Shown here: in pieces, positions 43,701-55,500 of the stretch | Position numbering within the stretch: position 1 is the first letter of the stretch | Layout of the letters: each line of letters opens with the position of its first letter | Source: Pyxidicoccus caerfyrddinensis | GTDB lineage: Bacteria > Myxococcota > Myxococcia > Myxococcales > Myxococcaceae | DNA length: 64,000 nucleotides | Direction: 5' to 3' | NCBI RefSeq assembly: GCF_010894405.1 | Contig: NZ_JAAIYA010000010.1 | Coordinates: 186,001 to 250,000 of the forward strand | Notes under the pieces: model-generated | Told to the model about the DNA's origin: nothing | The model's input: the letters and a program-made list of their open reading frames with translations, nothing else | Databases searched by the model: none | Translations under genes and position numbers: made by a program

Positions 43701-46458
43701 CGACATCCGCTTCCGCAACGCCCTCTTCCTGCGCGAGCCCACGACGCTGCAGACCGTGCTGGACACGGACGAGCCGCGCTTCACCGTCTACAGCCGCGCC
43801 AGCGCGGCGGACCCGCACTGGCAGCCGCACACCGAGGGCCGCTTCCGCGCCATCCCCGCCCAGGCCACCGCGCCCGGGAAGCTGGCGGCGGTACGCGCGT
43901 CCTTCGCGGGCGCCACCGAGTCCGGCGCCGCGGAGTGCTACGAGCGGCTGCGCTCCCAGCACTTCGAGTACGGCCCGCGCTTCCAGGGCATCCAGAAGCT
44001 GTCCACGCGGGGCGACGAGACGCTCGCCCTGGTGGAGCTGAAGGACACGGCGGACCTGGCCGGCTTCGAGCTGCCCCCGCCCCTGCTGGACATCTGCTTC
44101 CAGGTGCTCATCGCGGGCTCGCTGGCGTCGGGCGCACAGGAGGCCTCGCTCCCCGTCGGGATTGATCGGCTCTCCCTCTTCGGACCGCTGACGGGCCGGG
44201 TCTGGGTGCACGGCCGGGTGCGCAACACCAGCCGGCGGGCGATGACGGGCTCGCTGGACGTGTACGCGGAGGACGGGCGACTGCTGGTCGCGCTGGAGGG
44301 CATCCGCGTGCAGTCGCTGGAGGCCTCGTCCCGCTCGCACGCGACGCCGGAGATGTTCTACGAGATGACCTGGCACCCGCTGGAGAGCGCCCCGGCCGGG
44401 GAGCCGGCGCGGGCCACGGGGGCGTGGCTGGTGTTCGAGGACGGCCAGGGCCTGGGGAACAGGCTGGCCACGACGCTCGAGGCGGCGGGCGGCACCGTGG
44501 TGCGCGTGCGGCCTGGGTCGGCCTACCGTGCGTCGCGGGACGGGCTGCGCTTCGAGGTGAATCCGGACAAGCGCAAGCACTTCGACCGGCTGCTGGACGA
44601 CGTGGGCAACCGCCTGCGCCCGGACGGCGTGCTGCACCTGTGGGGCCTGGATGCGCAGGCCACGCGCGAGCTGACCACGGAGGGGCTGATGGAGGCCCAG
44701 GGCCCGGGCCTGGTGGCGTTGATGCACCTGACGCAGGCGCTGCAGGCGGCGGCCTGGCCGAAGCCCCCGCGCCTGTGGGTGCTCACCCGCGGCGCGAAGC
44801 AGGTGCCGGGCGACGTGCGCCCGCTGGAAGTCGCGCAGAGCCCGCTCTGGGGCTTCGCCAGCGCCCTCTTCCAGCAGGAGTTCCCGGAGCTGGCCGGCGG
44901 CGCGGTGGACCTGGACCCGTCCGCGCCCGGCGCGGAGGCGGCTCTGGAGTCGGAGCGGCTCCTCTCGCTGCTGCTGCGCCCGTCGACCGACGCCCTGATG
45001 GCCATGCGCGGCGAGCAGCTCTGGGGTGAGCGGATGGTGCCGGCGCCCAAGGTGGCGTCGGGCTCGCTGCCGGCGCAGCTGCGTCCGGACGCCACGTACC
45101 TCATCACCGGTGGTCGTGGCGGCCTGGGGCTGGTGTTCGCCCGCTGGCTGGTGAAGCGCGGGGCGCGCCGGCTGGTGCTGGCGGGCCGCACGGCGCTGCC
45201 CGATCGGCGCAGGTGGCACATGCTGGACGCGAACTCGTCCATCGGCCGGCAGGTGGCCGCCATGCGCGAGCTGGAGGCGCTGGGCGCGAGCATCCACCCG
45301 GTGGCGCTGGACGTCACCGACGAGAAGAGCATGCGGGAGTTCGTCGAGAACTTCCGCCGTGAGGGCTGGCCGTCCATCCGGGGCGTCATCCACGCGGCGG
45401 GCGTCGTACAGCCCCGGCGCTTCGCGGACCTGGAGGCCTCGCAGCTCCGCGACACGCTGGCGCCGAAGCTGGCCGGCGGGTGGAACCTGCACAAGCTGCT
45501 GGCGGAGGAGACGCTGGACTTCTTCATCCTCTGCTCGTCCGTCAACGCGCTCGGCTTCTCCATGGGCGTGGCGGACTACGCCGCCAGCAACGCCTTCCTG
45601 GACGGCCTGGCGCACGCCCGGCGCAACCAGGGGCTGCACGCGCTCTCCGTCAACTGGAGCGCCTGGGACGAGGTGGGCATGGCCAGCGAGGAGCAGGTGG
45701 CCCACGACTTCGAGCGGCGCGGCATCATCCCCATCCGCCCGGCCCAGGGCGTGGAGGCGCTGGAGCGCAGCCTGGAGCACGACCTCCGTCAGGTCGTCGT
45801 GCTGGCGGCGGACTGGCAGCGCATCCTTCGCACCGGCTACCCGACGACGCAGCCGCCGGCCATGGTCCGGGCCATCGCCGAGCAGCTCGCGGCGAGCGCC
45901 CCGGCCCAGGAGGGCGAGGGACAGCAGGACGACGTGCGCGCGAAGCTCGCGGAGGCCGCGGACGACAAGTCCCGCCGGCAGGTGCTGGAGGACTTCCTGG
46001 CGGACGTGGTGGCTCGCACGCTGCGGCTGTCGAAGGAGCAGGTGGACCGCCAGCAGTTCCTCCAGGGGCTGGGGCTGGACTCCATCGTCGCGGTGGAGCT
46101 GCGGCTCCAGGTGGTGAATGGCCTGGGCGTGGGTCCCACCCTCATCGAGCTACTGCAAGGCGCGAGCGTCACGTCGCTCGCGGTCCTGCTGCTCTCGCGC
46201 CTGCAACCCGCTGCCGGAGCCACGGCCACGCCCGAGCCGGCCAAGGCGGTACAGGCCCGGGTGGAGCCCGTGAAGGTCCAGCCCGTCGCCGCGACCGTCC
46301 GGGAGCTGCCGCCCGCGCCGCAGCCAGTCGCGGAGGTCGGTGACCTGGCGAACACCCTGAAGGATCTGTCCCAGGAGGAGCAGGAAGCGCTCCTCCTCGC
46401 GGTGGAGCGGGAGCTCGCGCAGGCGGAGCATGCCGGCGTCGAGCGAGTGACCCACTAG
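40744..46458 (+). CDS. Type I polyketide synthase, single module KS-AT-DH-KR-ACP
   Basis: A 1904-residue modular PKS. The ATG at 40744 follows AGAGGGGGAA; an upstream TTG lies in the promoter. Domains: KS 24-449 with triad C196 (DTACSSS), H331 (HGTGT) and H371 (NIGH); AT 555-870 with S652 in GHSTGE and VPFH where malonyl-specific ATs have HAFH, so malonyl-CoA is likely; DH 919-1195 with H951 (HAIQGAVVFP) and D1116/Q1120 (DICFQ); KR about 1205-1650 with GGRGGLG at 1456 and S1598/S1599, Y1612, N1616; ACP about 1735-1810 with S1780 (GLDSI). There is no ER or TE. All reductive domains look active, so the product leaves as an alpha,beta-unsaturated acyl chain. The KS has its cysteine and there is no loading domain, so the starter must come from another protein. 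The C-terminal tail (LKDLSQEEQEALLLAVEREL) looks like a docking helix for the next NRPS. Confidence 0.96.
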   Translation: MDGSTVESGIGLSSAQNQQSLLEPIAIIGMGCRFPGASRPEAFWKMLTGGVDAVGEIPKDRWDISTFYDASPDRPGKATTKWGGFVNQPLGAFDALFFGMSPREAAYLDPMQRWLLEVAWEAMEDAGFKPESLAGSKTGVFVGAFTVDASIFQLQPSNAELLGPHSGTGTAMTMVSNRLSYWFDLRGPSVSLDTACSSSLVAVHLACQSLWSGESTMALAGGASAIFQPGYTVSESKAGMLSPDGRCKTFDSRANGYVRGEGAGLVVLKPLSKALADGDSIYAVIRGTAANQDGRTNGITVPNGEAQKAVAREALRRSGLSAHQVRYIEAHGTGTPVGDPIEARALGEVFGQGRGEGERCVVGSVKTNIGHLEAAAGIAGLIKAALCLKHGQIPPHLHLQRTNPNIDFDGLKLRVPRALEPMPQGEGPAVVAVNSFGFGGTNAHAVLSEAPPAQKAAADTVAPVQSGPSLVTLSARSPESLRQMASRWKELAQANDHDGAPALRELAGAAAARRTHHPHRLALVSGSYRELADTLGAWLEGAERTGLSTGQASSKARGELAFVYTGMGPQWWGMGRALLAAEPVFRQAVERCDAILGQWTDWSLMKELTADESVSKMTETRISQPANFAVQVGLTELLRSWGINPSAIVGHSTGEAASFWASGVLTLEQGCNVVYHRSRLQHLTAGQGKLVAVGIPYEEAVTLIDGCVGVSIAAVNSPSSVTLAGDPAVLEKLVAPLSARGVFARFLKVDVPFHSHYMDPLRDELLSSLADLRPVRAKVPLWCTVTGQRAAGPELDAQYWWLNVRDPVRFALAAQNMMADGYRTFLEIGPHPVLGGSITECAQQRNTPVRTLPTLKRGGDDVQGMLGTAGALYTLGVQPDWEGMFPGAAKRPARLPAYAWDRQIYWHEAAESRAQRLEPITHPLLGKRQVAPVPTWKGQVMRNGPTWLEDHAIQGAVVFPGAGYLEMGLAALREATGRASGPVELHDIRFRNALFLREPTTLQTVLDTDEPRFTVYSRASAADPHWQPHTEGRFRAIPAQATAPGKLAAVRASFAGATESGAAECYERLRSQHFEYGPRFQGIQKLSTRGDETLALVELKDTADLAGFELPPPLLDICFQVLIAGSLASGAQEASLPVGIDRLSLFGPLTGRVWVHGRVRNTSRRAMTGSLDVYAEDGRLLVALEGIRVQSLEASSRSHATPEMFYEMTWHPLESAPAGEPARATGAWLVFEDGQGLGNRLATTLEAAGGTVVRVRPGSAYRASRDGLRFEVNPDKRKHFDRLLDDVGNRLRPDGVLHLWGLDAQATRELTTEGLMEAQGPGLVALMHLTQALQAAAWPKPPRLWVLTRGAKQVPGDVRPLEVAQSPLWGFASALFQQEFPELAGGAVDLDPSAPGAEAALESERLLSLLLRPSTDALMAMRGEQLWGERMVPAPKVASGSLPAQLRPDATYLITGGRGGLGLVFARWLVKRGARRLVLAGRTALPDRRRWHMLDANSSIGRQVAAMRELEALGASIHPVALDVTDEKSMREFVENFRREGWPSIRGVIHAAGVVQPRRFADLEASQLRDTLAPKLAGGWNLHKLLAEETLDFFILCSSVNALGFSMGVADYAASNAFLDGLAHARRNQGLHALSVNWSAWDEVGMASEEQVAHDFERRGIIPIRPAQGVEALERSLEHDLRQVVVLAADWQRILRTGYPTTQPPAMVRAIAEQLAASAPAQEGEGQQDDVRAKLAEAADDKSRRQVLEDFLADVVARTLRLSKEQVDRQQFLQGLGLDSIVAVELRLQVVNGLGVGPTLIELLQGASVTSLAVLLLSRLQPAAGATATPEPAKAVQARVEPVKVQPVAATVRELPPAPQPVAEVGDLANTLKDLSQEEQEALLLAVERELAQAEHAGVERVTH

Positions 46459-46557
46459 CCGGGTCTTCCTTCCCCATTCCAGCAAGTCATCCACACATCG
46501 GGGGGGCCCCTCGGGCCCCTGCCTTGTCTGTTCTTTTTTCCAGAGAGTGACGCGGAC
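46459..46557 (+). terminator. PKS-NRPS gap with hairpin and distant T-run
   Basis: A 7-bp G/C stem (46503-46509 with 46513-46519) and a loop of three bases lie mid-gap; a T-rich run (TTCTTTTTT, 46531-46539) follows 11 bases later, too far for a standard terminator. It may lower expression of the NRPS relative to the PKS or be a processing site. The NRPS start has AGAG about 10 bases upstream. Confidence 0.35.
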
Positions 46558-49500
46558 ATGCAGAACTCGTTGAAGGATCGGTTGGCGGCATTGTCTCCGG
46601 AGCAGCGGCAGCAGCTCGCGCAGCTCCTGAAGCAACAGGGTGCATCGAGTTCGAACACGCTGTTCCCGCTCTCGCAGAACCAGTGGGGCCTGTGGTTCCT
46701 GTACCAGCTCGCGCCGGAGGCCGCCGCGTACAACGTGGCGCTGCCCATCCGAGTCCACGCGCCCGTCGAGCTGAGGGCGATGGAGCGCACCCTGGAGCGC
46801 ATGGCCGCGCGCCACGCGGTGCTGCGGACGACCTACGAGACGACGGCCGAGGGCCCCCGCCAGCGGGTGAACGAGCGGCAGGGCATCGCGCTGGCGCAGC
46901 ACGACGTGGCCGACGTGACGGACGCCCAGCTCTTCGTCCACATGCGCAAGAGCTACCTGCGGCCCTTCGATTTGCAGCACGGTCCGGTGGCGCGGCTGGA
47001 CATCTTCTCCGTCGGGCCGGAGGACCATGTCCTGCTGCTCGTCATCCACCACATCGCCACGGACCTCTGGTCGATGGCGATGTTGCTGGAGGAGCTACAG
47101 CAGATCTACCGCGAGGAGACGGGCGGAGCGAAGGCGGAGCTGGCGCCGCTGCCGGTGGACTACGCGGGCTACGTGCGCCAGCAGCGCGAGATGCTGGACG
47201 GGCCGCGCGGGGAGAAGATGGAGCAGTACTGGCTGGGTGAGCTCCAGGGCGGCCCCCAGCCGCTGGACCTCCCGGCGGACCACCCTCGCCCGCCGGTGTG
47301 GACGTTCCGGGGCGCGGTGCATGAGCTGAGCTTCGGCCCGGAGCTGTCCGCCAGCGTCCGGGCGCTGGCGCGCGCCGAGGGCAAGACGGTCTTCGCGGTG
47401 ATGCTCGCGGCCTGGCAGGCGCTGCTGCACCGCTACACCGGGCGCACCGACATCATGGTGGGCACGCCCATGTCGGGCCGCACGCAGCCCGACCACCAGC
47501 GACTGTCCGGGTACCTGGTCAACTTCGTGGTGATGCGCGGCGACCTGGAAGGTGACCCCACCTTCCGCGAGCTCACGGAGCGGCTCTACCGGAAGGTGCT
47601 CGGCGCACTGGAGCACCAGGACTTCCCCTTCCACCGGCTGTCCGAGCGGCTGGGGATGAAGCCGGACTCGAGCCGCCCGCAGTTCATCGAGGCGGGCATC
47701 TCCGTGGACGCGATGCTGCGCCTGCCCGGCCTGGGCGCGGGCTCTTCGCTGCCCGGCGAGCCGGTGCCCTTCTTCGCGCAGCAGGACGGCCAGCTCGACG
47801 TGCACCTGCACCTGGTGGACACGGGCTACGACATGATGGGCGCGCTGCGCTACTCGGCGGACCTGTTCACGCCGGAGACCGCGGCACGCATGTTGACGCA
47901 CCTGCGCCGGCTGCTGGAGGGCATCGTCCGCGCCCCCAACGCGCGCGTGTCCGAGCTGCCGCTGCTGGCCGAGGACGAGCGCCGCCGGCTGATGGTGGAC
48001 TGGAACGCCTCCGCCGTGGCCCTGCCCGGCGAGCCCCTGGCGCACCACGTGTTCCACCAGCAGGTGGAGCGGGCGCCGGACGCGCTCGCCGTCGTCACGG
48101 ATGACGTGTCCCTCACGTACCGCCAGCTTCAGCAGCGCGCGCGCCAGCTCGGCGCGCACCTGCGCTCGCTCGGTGTCGGCGTGGAGAGCCGCGTGGCGCT
48201 GTGCCTGGAGCGCGGCAGCGCGGACCTCGTGGTGGCCATGCTCGCCACCCTGGAGGCGGGCGGCGCCTTCCTGCCGCTGGACCCGGCGCATCCGCCGGAG
48301 CGGCTGGCGTACCTGCTCCAGGACTCCGCCGCGCAGGTGCTGCTGACGCACCGCGAACTGAAGGAGAAGCTCCCCGCGCACGGCGCGGTGGTCATGTGCC
48401 TGGACGTGGAGTCCGAGGCCCTGTCTCGGCAGGCCGGGACGGCGGCGGCCCCCGCCCTCTCGCCGGACGACCTGGCCTACGTCATCTACACGTCGGGAAG
48501 CACGGGGCGGCCCAAGGGCACGCTGCTACACCACCGCGGCCTGGTGAACACGGCGCTGGCGGCGGCGGCCAGCCTGCGCCTGGGGCCCGGGGAGCGTGCG
48601 CTGCAGCTCGCTTCGCCGGCCTTCGATGCGTCGGTGTGGGAGGTCTTCTCCGTCCTGCTGTCCGGGGCCACGCTGGTGTTGGCGTCGCGCGAGCAGTTGA
48701 TGCCGGGCGACGAGCTCCAGGCACTGCTGTCCGCCGAGCGCATCACCACCATCACCTCCACGCCAACGGTGCTCTCACGCCTCCAGCCGGAGGCGCTGCC
48801 CGAGCTGCGCACGGTGGCCTCCGCCGGTGAGGCCCTGCCTCCGGCCCTGGCGCGCCGCTGGGCCGAGGGCCGCTTGATGCTGAACGCGTACGGCCCCACG
48901 GAGACCACGGTGTGCGCCTCGGTGACGCCGGGCCCGGTGGACCCGGACCGCATCACCATTGGCCGGCCGTTCGCGAACACGCGGCTGTACGTGCTGGACG
49001 CGCGGCTGCGGCCGCTGCCCGTGGGCGTGCCGGGCGAGCTGTACATCGGCGGCACGGGCGTGGCCCGGGGCTACCTGGGGCGGCCGGAGCTGACGGCGGA
49101 GCTCTTCGTTCCGGACGCCTTCTGCACGGAGCCCGGAGCGCGGCTGTACCGCACGGGAGACCGGGCCCGGTGGCTGCCGGACGGCGAGCTGGAGTACCTG
49201 GGCCGCCTGGACTTCCAGGTGAAGGTGCGCGGCATCCGCATCGAGCTGGGCGAGGTGGAGTCCGAGCTGGTGAAGCACCCCGCCGTGAGCGACGCGGTGG
49301 TGGTGGCGCGCGGAGATGCGGAGGACACGCGACTGGTGGCCTACGTCGTCGCCCCGGACGCGGACACCGCGGCCCTGCGCGCCTGGCTGCGCGAGCGCCT
49401 GCCCGAGTACATGGTGCCCACGGCCTTCGTGGCCCTGGCGCAGCTGCCGCTGACGCCCAACGGCAAGCTGGACCGCAAGGCCCTGCCCGCGCCGGAGGCG

Positions 49501-52500
49501 GCCCAGCCGGTGTCCGTCGACCCGTCCGAGGCCCCGCGCTCGCCGGTGGAGCAGCTGGTGGCGGACGCCTTCGCGGAGGTGCTCGGCGTGCCGCGCGTGG
49601 GCGTGAATGACGACTTCTTCGCGCTCGGCGGTCACTCGCTGCTGGCCACGCGCGTGGTGTCCCGCATCCGCGCCAGCCTGGGCCTGACGCTCACGCTGCG
49701 CAGCCTCTTCGAGTCGCCCACCGTCTCGGCGCTCGCCCGGAATCTGGTGGCCTCCGCGACGAAGGCGCAGGCTCCCGCCCTGGTCCGCGCCTCGCGCGAC
49801 GGCGCCCTGCCCCTGTCCTTCGCCCAGCAGCGCCTCTGGTTCGTGGATCAGCTCATCCCCGGGGACGCCGCGTACAACATCCCCGCCGCGCTCTGGCTGT
49901 CCGGTCAGCTGGACGTGGAGTCGCTGCGCCGGGCCTTCGAGGAGATCGTCCGCCGCCACGAGGTGCTGCGCACCACGTTCACCGTGAAGCACGGCGAGCC
50001 GGCGCAGCTCATCCACCCGCCCGCGCGCTTCGAGCTGCCGGTGGTGGAGCTCTCCGCCGAGTCCACGACGGAGTCTCGCGACGAGGCGCTGCGCCGCTGC
50101 CAGGACGCGGCGCGCCAGGCCTTCTCCCTCTCCGAGGGCCCCCTGCTCCGCGCCTCCCTGATGCGGCTGGGCGACGAGGAGCACGTGCTGCTGCTCAACA
50201 TGCAGCACATCATCTCCGACGGCTGGTCCGTGGGCGTGCTGGTGCGCGAGCTGGCCACGCTCTACGGAGCCTTCCAGTCCGGCCGGGCCTCCCCGCTGCC
50301 GGAGCTGCCGGTGCAGTACGCGGACTACGCGGTGTGGCAGCGCGACTGGCTGAAGGGCGAGGTGCTCGACTCGCAGCTCGGGTGGTGGAAGGAGCAGCTC
50401 CAGGGCATCGCGCCGCTGGATCTGCCCACGGACTTCGCGCGTCCCGCGGTGCGCCGCCAGCGCGGCGGCATGGTGGGCGTGGGCTTCCCGCAGGCGCTCG
50501 CCGAGAGCCTCAAGACGCTGGCCCGGCAAGAAGGAGCCACGCTGTTCATGGTGCTGGTGGCGGGCTTCCAGGTGCTGCTGTCCCGGTACTCCGGGCAGAA
50601 GGACGTGACGCTCGGCACGCCCATCGCGGGCCGGGGCAGCCAGGAGCTGGAGTCGCTGCTTGGCGTGTTCGTCAACACGCTGGTGCTGCGCGGACGCATG
50701 GAGGACCGGCCGACGTTCCGCACCCTGCTGTCCCGGGTGAAGGACATGACGCTGGGCGCCTTCGCCCACCAGGACGTCCCGTTCGAGAAGCTGGTGGAGG
50801 AGCTGGAGCCCACTCGTGACTTGTCCCGCCAGCCGCTCTTCCAGGTGATGTTCGCCCTGCAGAACGCGCCCATGGGCGACCCGGCGCTCCCGGGCCTCTC
50901 CGTGCGCCTGCAGGAGATCGACAACGGCACGTCCAAGTTCGACTTCACGCTGTCCCTGGCGGAGACGGCGCAGGGGCTGGGCGGCTACCTCAACTACGAC
51001 GCGGACCTCTTCGAGGCCGCCACCATGGAGCGGCTGGTCGCCCACTACCAGCGGCTGCTGGAGGGCATCTGCCGGACGCCGCAGCAGCGGGTGGACACGC
51101 TGGCGCTGATGACGGAGGCGGAGCAGCGCGAGGTGCTGGTGGAGTGGAACGCCACCGGCACGGAGTTCCCGCGCGAGGCATGCGTGCACTCGCTCTTCGA
51201 GGCGCAGGCGGAGCGCACGCCGGACGCCGTCGCCATTGCTGCGGGCGACGAAACGGTGACGTACGCGCAGCTGGAGCACCGGGCCAACCAGCTCGCGCGC
51301 CGGCTGGTAGGCATGGGCGTGGGGCCCGAGGTGCGCGTGGGCATCTGCATGGAGCGCTCGGTGGACCTGGTGGTGGCGATGCTCGCCATCCTCAAGGCCG
51401 GCGGCGCCTACGTGCCGCTGGACTCCGCGCACCCGTCCGAGCGGCTCGCGTACATGCTGGCCGACAGCGGCGTCCCCATCCTCCTGACGCACGGCACGCT
51501 GGGTGAGGGACTGGAGGCCCCCGGCATCCTCCCGCTGAACCTGGACACGGAGCAGTCCGGCCTCAACGCCCTGCCCCACCAGCGCGTGCGCTCGCACGTC
51601 ACGCCGGAGGGGCTGGCGTACATCATCTACACCTCCGGCTCCACGGGCCGGCCCAAGGGCGTGGCCGTGCACCACCAGGCCATCGTCCGGCTGGTGATGG
51701 AGACGGACTACGTCCGGCTGACGCCCGAGGACCGGGTGGCACAGCTGTCCAACACCTCCTTCGACGCGGCGACCTTCGAGGTGTGGGGCGCGCTCTTGTG
51801 CGGCGCGCGGCTGGTGCTGGTGCCACGCGACACGTCGCTGGTCCCCGCGGACCTGGCGAAGGCCGTGCGCGACGGCGGCATCACCACCCTGTTCGTGACC
51901 ACGGCGCTCTTCAACCGCATGGCGCGCGAGTACCCGGAGGGCTTCGGCACGGCGAAGCACGTGCTCTTCGGCGGCGAGGCGAGCGACCCGGAGGCGGTGC
52001 GGCGCCTGCTGGAAGTGGGGGCGCCGCGGCGCCTGCTGCACGTGTACGGCCCGACGGAGACCACCACCTTCGCCACGTGGCACCGGGTGGAGTCGGTGGA
52101 CGCCGGAGTGCGAAGCATTCCCATCGGCCGTCCTCTCGCGAACACGACGGGCTACGTCCTGGATGCGGCCCTGCGGCCGGTTCCGCGAGGCGTGGTGGGC
52201 GAGTTCTACCTGGGCGGCGACGGCGTGGCGCGCGGGTACCACGAGCGCCCGGACCTGACGGCGGAGAAGTTCATCCCGGACCCGTTCTCCAAGGTGCCGG
52301 GAGCGCGGCTGTACCGCACGGGAGATCTCGTTCGCCTGCGCGCCAGCGGGGACATCGAGTTCGTGGGCCGAGTGGACCACCAGGTGAAGCTGCGCGGCTT
52401 CCGCATCGAGCTGGGGGAGATTGAAACCGCGCTCCAGGCGCACCCGGACGTGACGGAAGCGGTGGTGCTGGTGCGCGAGGAGCACGGAGACCGCAAGCTG

Positions 52501-55500
52501 GTCGCCTACCTGATGGCTCCGGAGGGCAAGGTGCCCGCGCCTTCGGCGCTCCGTGAGCACCTGTCGCGCACGCTGCCGGAGTACATGGTGCCCGCGGCCT
52601 TCGTCACCCTCCCCGCCTGGCCGCTCAATGCGAACGGCAAGGTGGACCGCAAGGCGCTGCCCGCGCCGACGGGCGCCGACGCCGCGACGACGCTGACGGC
52701 CGGTGATGCCCCGCGCACGCCGGTGCAGCAGCTGGTGGCGGACGCCTTCGCGACGGTGCTCGGCCTGCCCGCGGTGGGCCTGAGCGATGACTTCTTTGCG
52801 CTCGGCGGTCACTCGCTGCTGGCCACGCGCGTGGTGTCGCGCGTCCGCTCCAGCCTCGGCTTCGAGTTCCCCCTGCGCATGCTGTTCGAGGCCAGCACTC
52901 CCGGCCGGCTCGCCGAGCGCATCGAGACGCTCGGGCTGACGGGCACGAGGCTCCCGCCGCTGGTGACGACGTCGCGCGAGCGGCCCCTGCCGCTGTCCTT
53001 CGCGCAGCAGCGCCTGTGGGTCGTGGACCAGCTCATGCCGGGCGACGCCTCGTACAACATGCCGGTGGCCCTGTGGCTCACCGGAACGCTGGACGTGGAG
53101 TCGCTGCGCCGGGCTTTCGAGGCGCTCGTCCACCGTCACGAGGTGCTGCGCACCACCTTCGCGGTGGGCCAGGATGAGGGCCAGCCGGTGCAGGTCATCC
53201 ACCCGCCCGCCCGCTTCGAGCTGGCCGGGGTGGACCTGTCCTCCCTGTCCGACGCCGAGGCTCGCGCGGAGGTGCAGCGCCGTGCCATGGAAGATGCACG
53301 CGCGCCCTTCTCCCTCGCCGAGGGCCCGCTGATGCGGACCTCGCTGCTGAAGCTGGGCGAGCACGCGCACGTGCTGATGCTCAACACGCACCACATCATC
53401 TCGGACGGCTGGTCCGTGGGCGTATTGGTGCGGGAGCTGGGCGCGCTGTACGTGGCCTTCCACGCCGGCCAGCCCTCGCCGCTGCCGGAGCTGCCGGTGC
53501 AGTACGCGGACTACGCCGTCTGGCAGCGCGGCTGGCTCCAGGGCGAAGTGCTCGACTCGCAGCTCGGCTGGTGGAAGCAGCAGCTCGCCGGCCTGGAGCC
53601 GCTGGAGCTGCCCACCGACTTCCCCCGTCCCGCCGTGCGCCGCCAGCGAGGCGGCACGGTGGCCGCGCGGTTCCCCAAGACGGTGGCGGAGAGCCTCAAG
53701 ACGCTGGCCCGGCAGGAGGGCGCCACGCTGTTCATGGTGCTGGTGGCCGGCTTCCAGACGGTGCTCAGCCGCTACTCCGGGAAGAAGGACCTGGCGGTGG
53801 GCACCCCCATCGCGGGCCGCCGCACGCAGGAACTGGAGTCGCAGCTCGGCATGTTCATCAACACGCTGGTGCTGCGCGCCAGCCTGGAGGGCAACCCGAC
53901 CTTCCGTGAGCTGCTGGCCCGGGTGAAGGACTCCACGCTGGGCGCCTACGCCCACCAGGACATCCCCTTCGAGAAGCTGGTGGACGTGCTGGAGCCCACG
54001 CGCGACCTGTCCCGCCAGCCGCTGTTCCAGGTGATGTTCGTCCTCCAGAACGCGCCGACGAGCGCGCCCGAGCTGCCCGGCGTTTCCGTGCGGCTCCAGG
54101 AGCTCGACAACGGCACGTCCAAGTTCGACCTCACCGTCTCCGTGCAGGAGACGGCGGACGGGCTGGAGGGTACGTTCAACTACGACGCGGACCTGTTCAC
54201 GGCCACCACCGTCGAGCGCATGGTGGGCCACTTCGGGCGGCTGCTCGAGGGCGTGGCCGCCTCTGCGGACCAGCGGCTGGCCGAGCTGCCGATGCTGGCC
54301 GACGCCGAGTGGAAGCTGCTCGCGGCCGGTGGGAACGCCAAGGCCTCCGACTACTTCAGCGACGCGTCGCTCTCCTCTCTCTTCGAGGCCCAGGTCGCGC
54401 GCACGCCCGACGCCATCGCCGTGGTCTACGAGGAGCAGCACCTCACCTACCGGCAGCTCGACGAGCGGGCCAACCGGATCGCGCATCACCTGCGCTCGCT
54501 GGGCGTGGGCCCCGAGGTGCCGGTGGGCCTCGCGGTGGAGCGCTCGCTGGAGCTGGTGGTGGGCCTGATGGCCATCCTCAAGGCCGGCGGCGCCTACCTG
54601 CCGTTGGATCCGGCGTACCCGAAGGACCGCCTCGCCTTCATGTGCGAGGACACCCGCGTGCCGGTGGTGCTCACCCAGCGCCACCTGCGTGACGAAGTGC
54701 CCACCGGTAACGCCCGGGTGCTCTGCCTGGACGACGCGTCCCCGGCCTGGGCCCAGGAGCCGACGCACGCGCCTGTCTCCGACGTGCAGCCGCACAACCT
54801 GGCCTACATCATCTACACCTCCGGCAGCACCGGCCGGCCCAAGGGCGCGCAGATTGAGCACCGGCAGGTGGTGCGCCTGTTCCGCGCCACGGATGCCTGG
54901 TTCGACTTCGGCCAGAAGGACGTGTGGACGTTGTTCCACTCGTACGCCTTCGACTTCTCCGTGTGGGAGCTATGGGGCGCGCTGCTCTACGGCGGCAAGC
55001 TGGTGGTGGTGCCCTTCGAGGTGAGCCGCACCCCGGCGGACTTCCACGCGCTGCTGCGCCGCGAAGGCGTCACTGTGCTCAACCAGACGCCCTCCGCCTT
55101 CCGCCAGCTCATCCACCACGAGGAGCGCTCGGGCGAGCACGAGGGGCTGTCGCTCCGCTACGTCATCTTCGGCGGCGAGGCGCTGGAGTTCGCCGGCCTG
55201 CGCCCCTGGTACGCGCGGCACGCGGAGAACGCGCCCCGGCTCGTCAACATGTACGGCATCACCGAGACGACGGTGCACGTGACGTACCGGCCGCTGTCCG
55301 AGCTGGACTCGCGCGAGGCGCAGGGCAGCGACGTGGGCGTGCCCATCCCGGACCTGAAGGTGTACGTGCTGGACGAGCACATGCAGCCGGTGCCGGTGGG
55401 CGTGCCCGGAGAGATGTACGTGGGCGGCGCGGGCCTGGGCCGCGGCTACCTGGGCCGGCCGGAGCTCACGGCCCAGCGCTTCGTGCCGGACCCGTTCAGC

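Noticed and set aside
48775..54939. Minus-strand open frame of about 2050 codons opposite the second NRPS
   Set aside because: Same GC-driven shadow; the sense strand shows a complete series of NRPS motifs.
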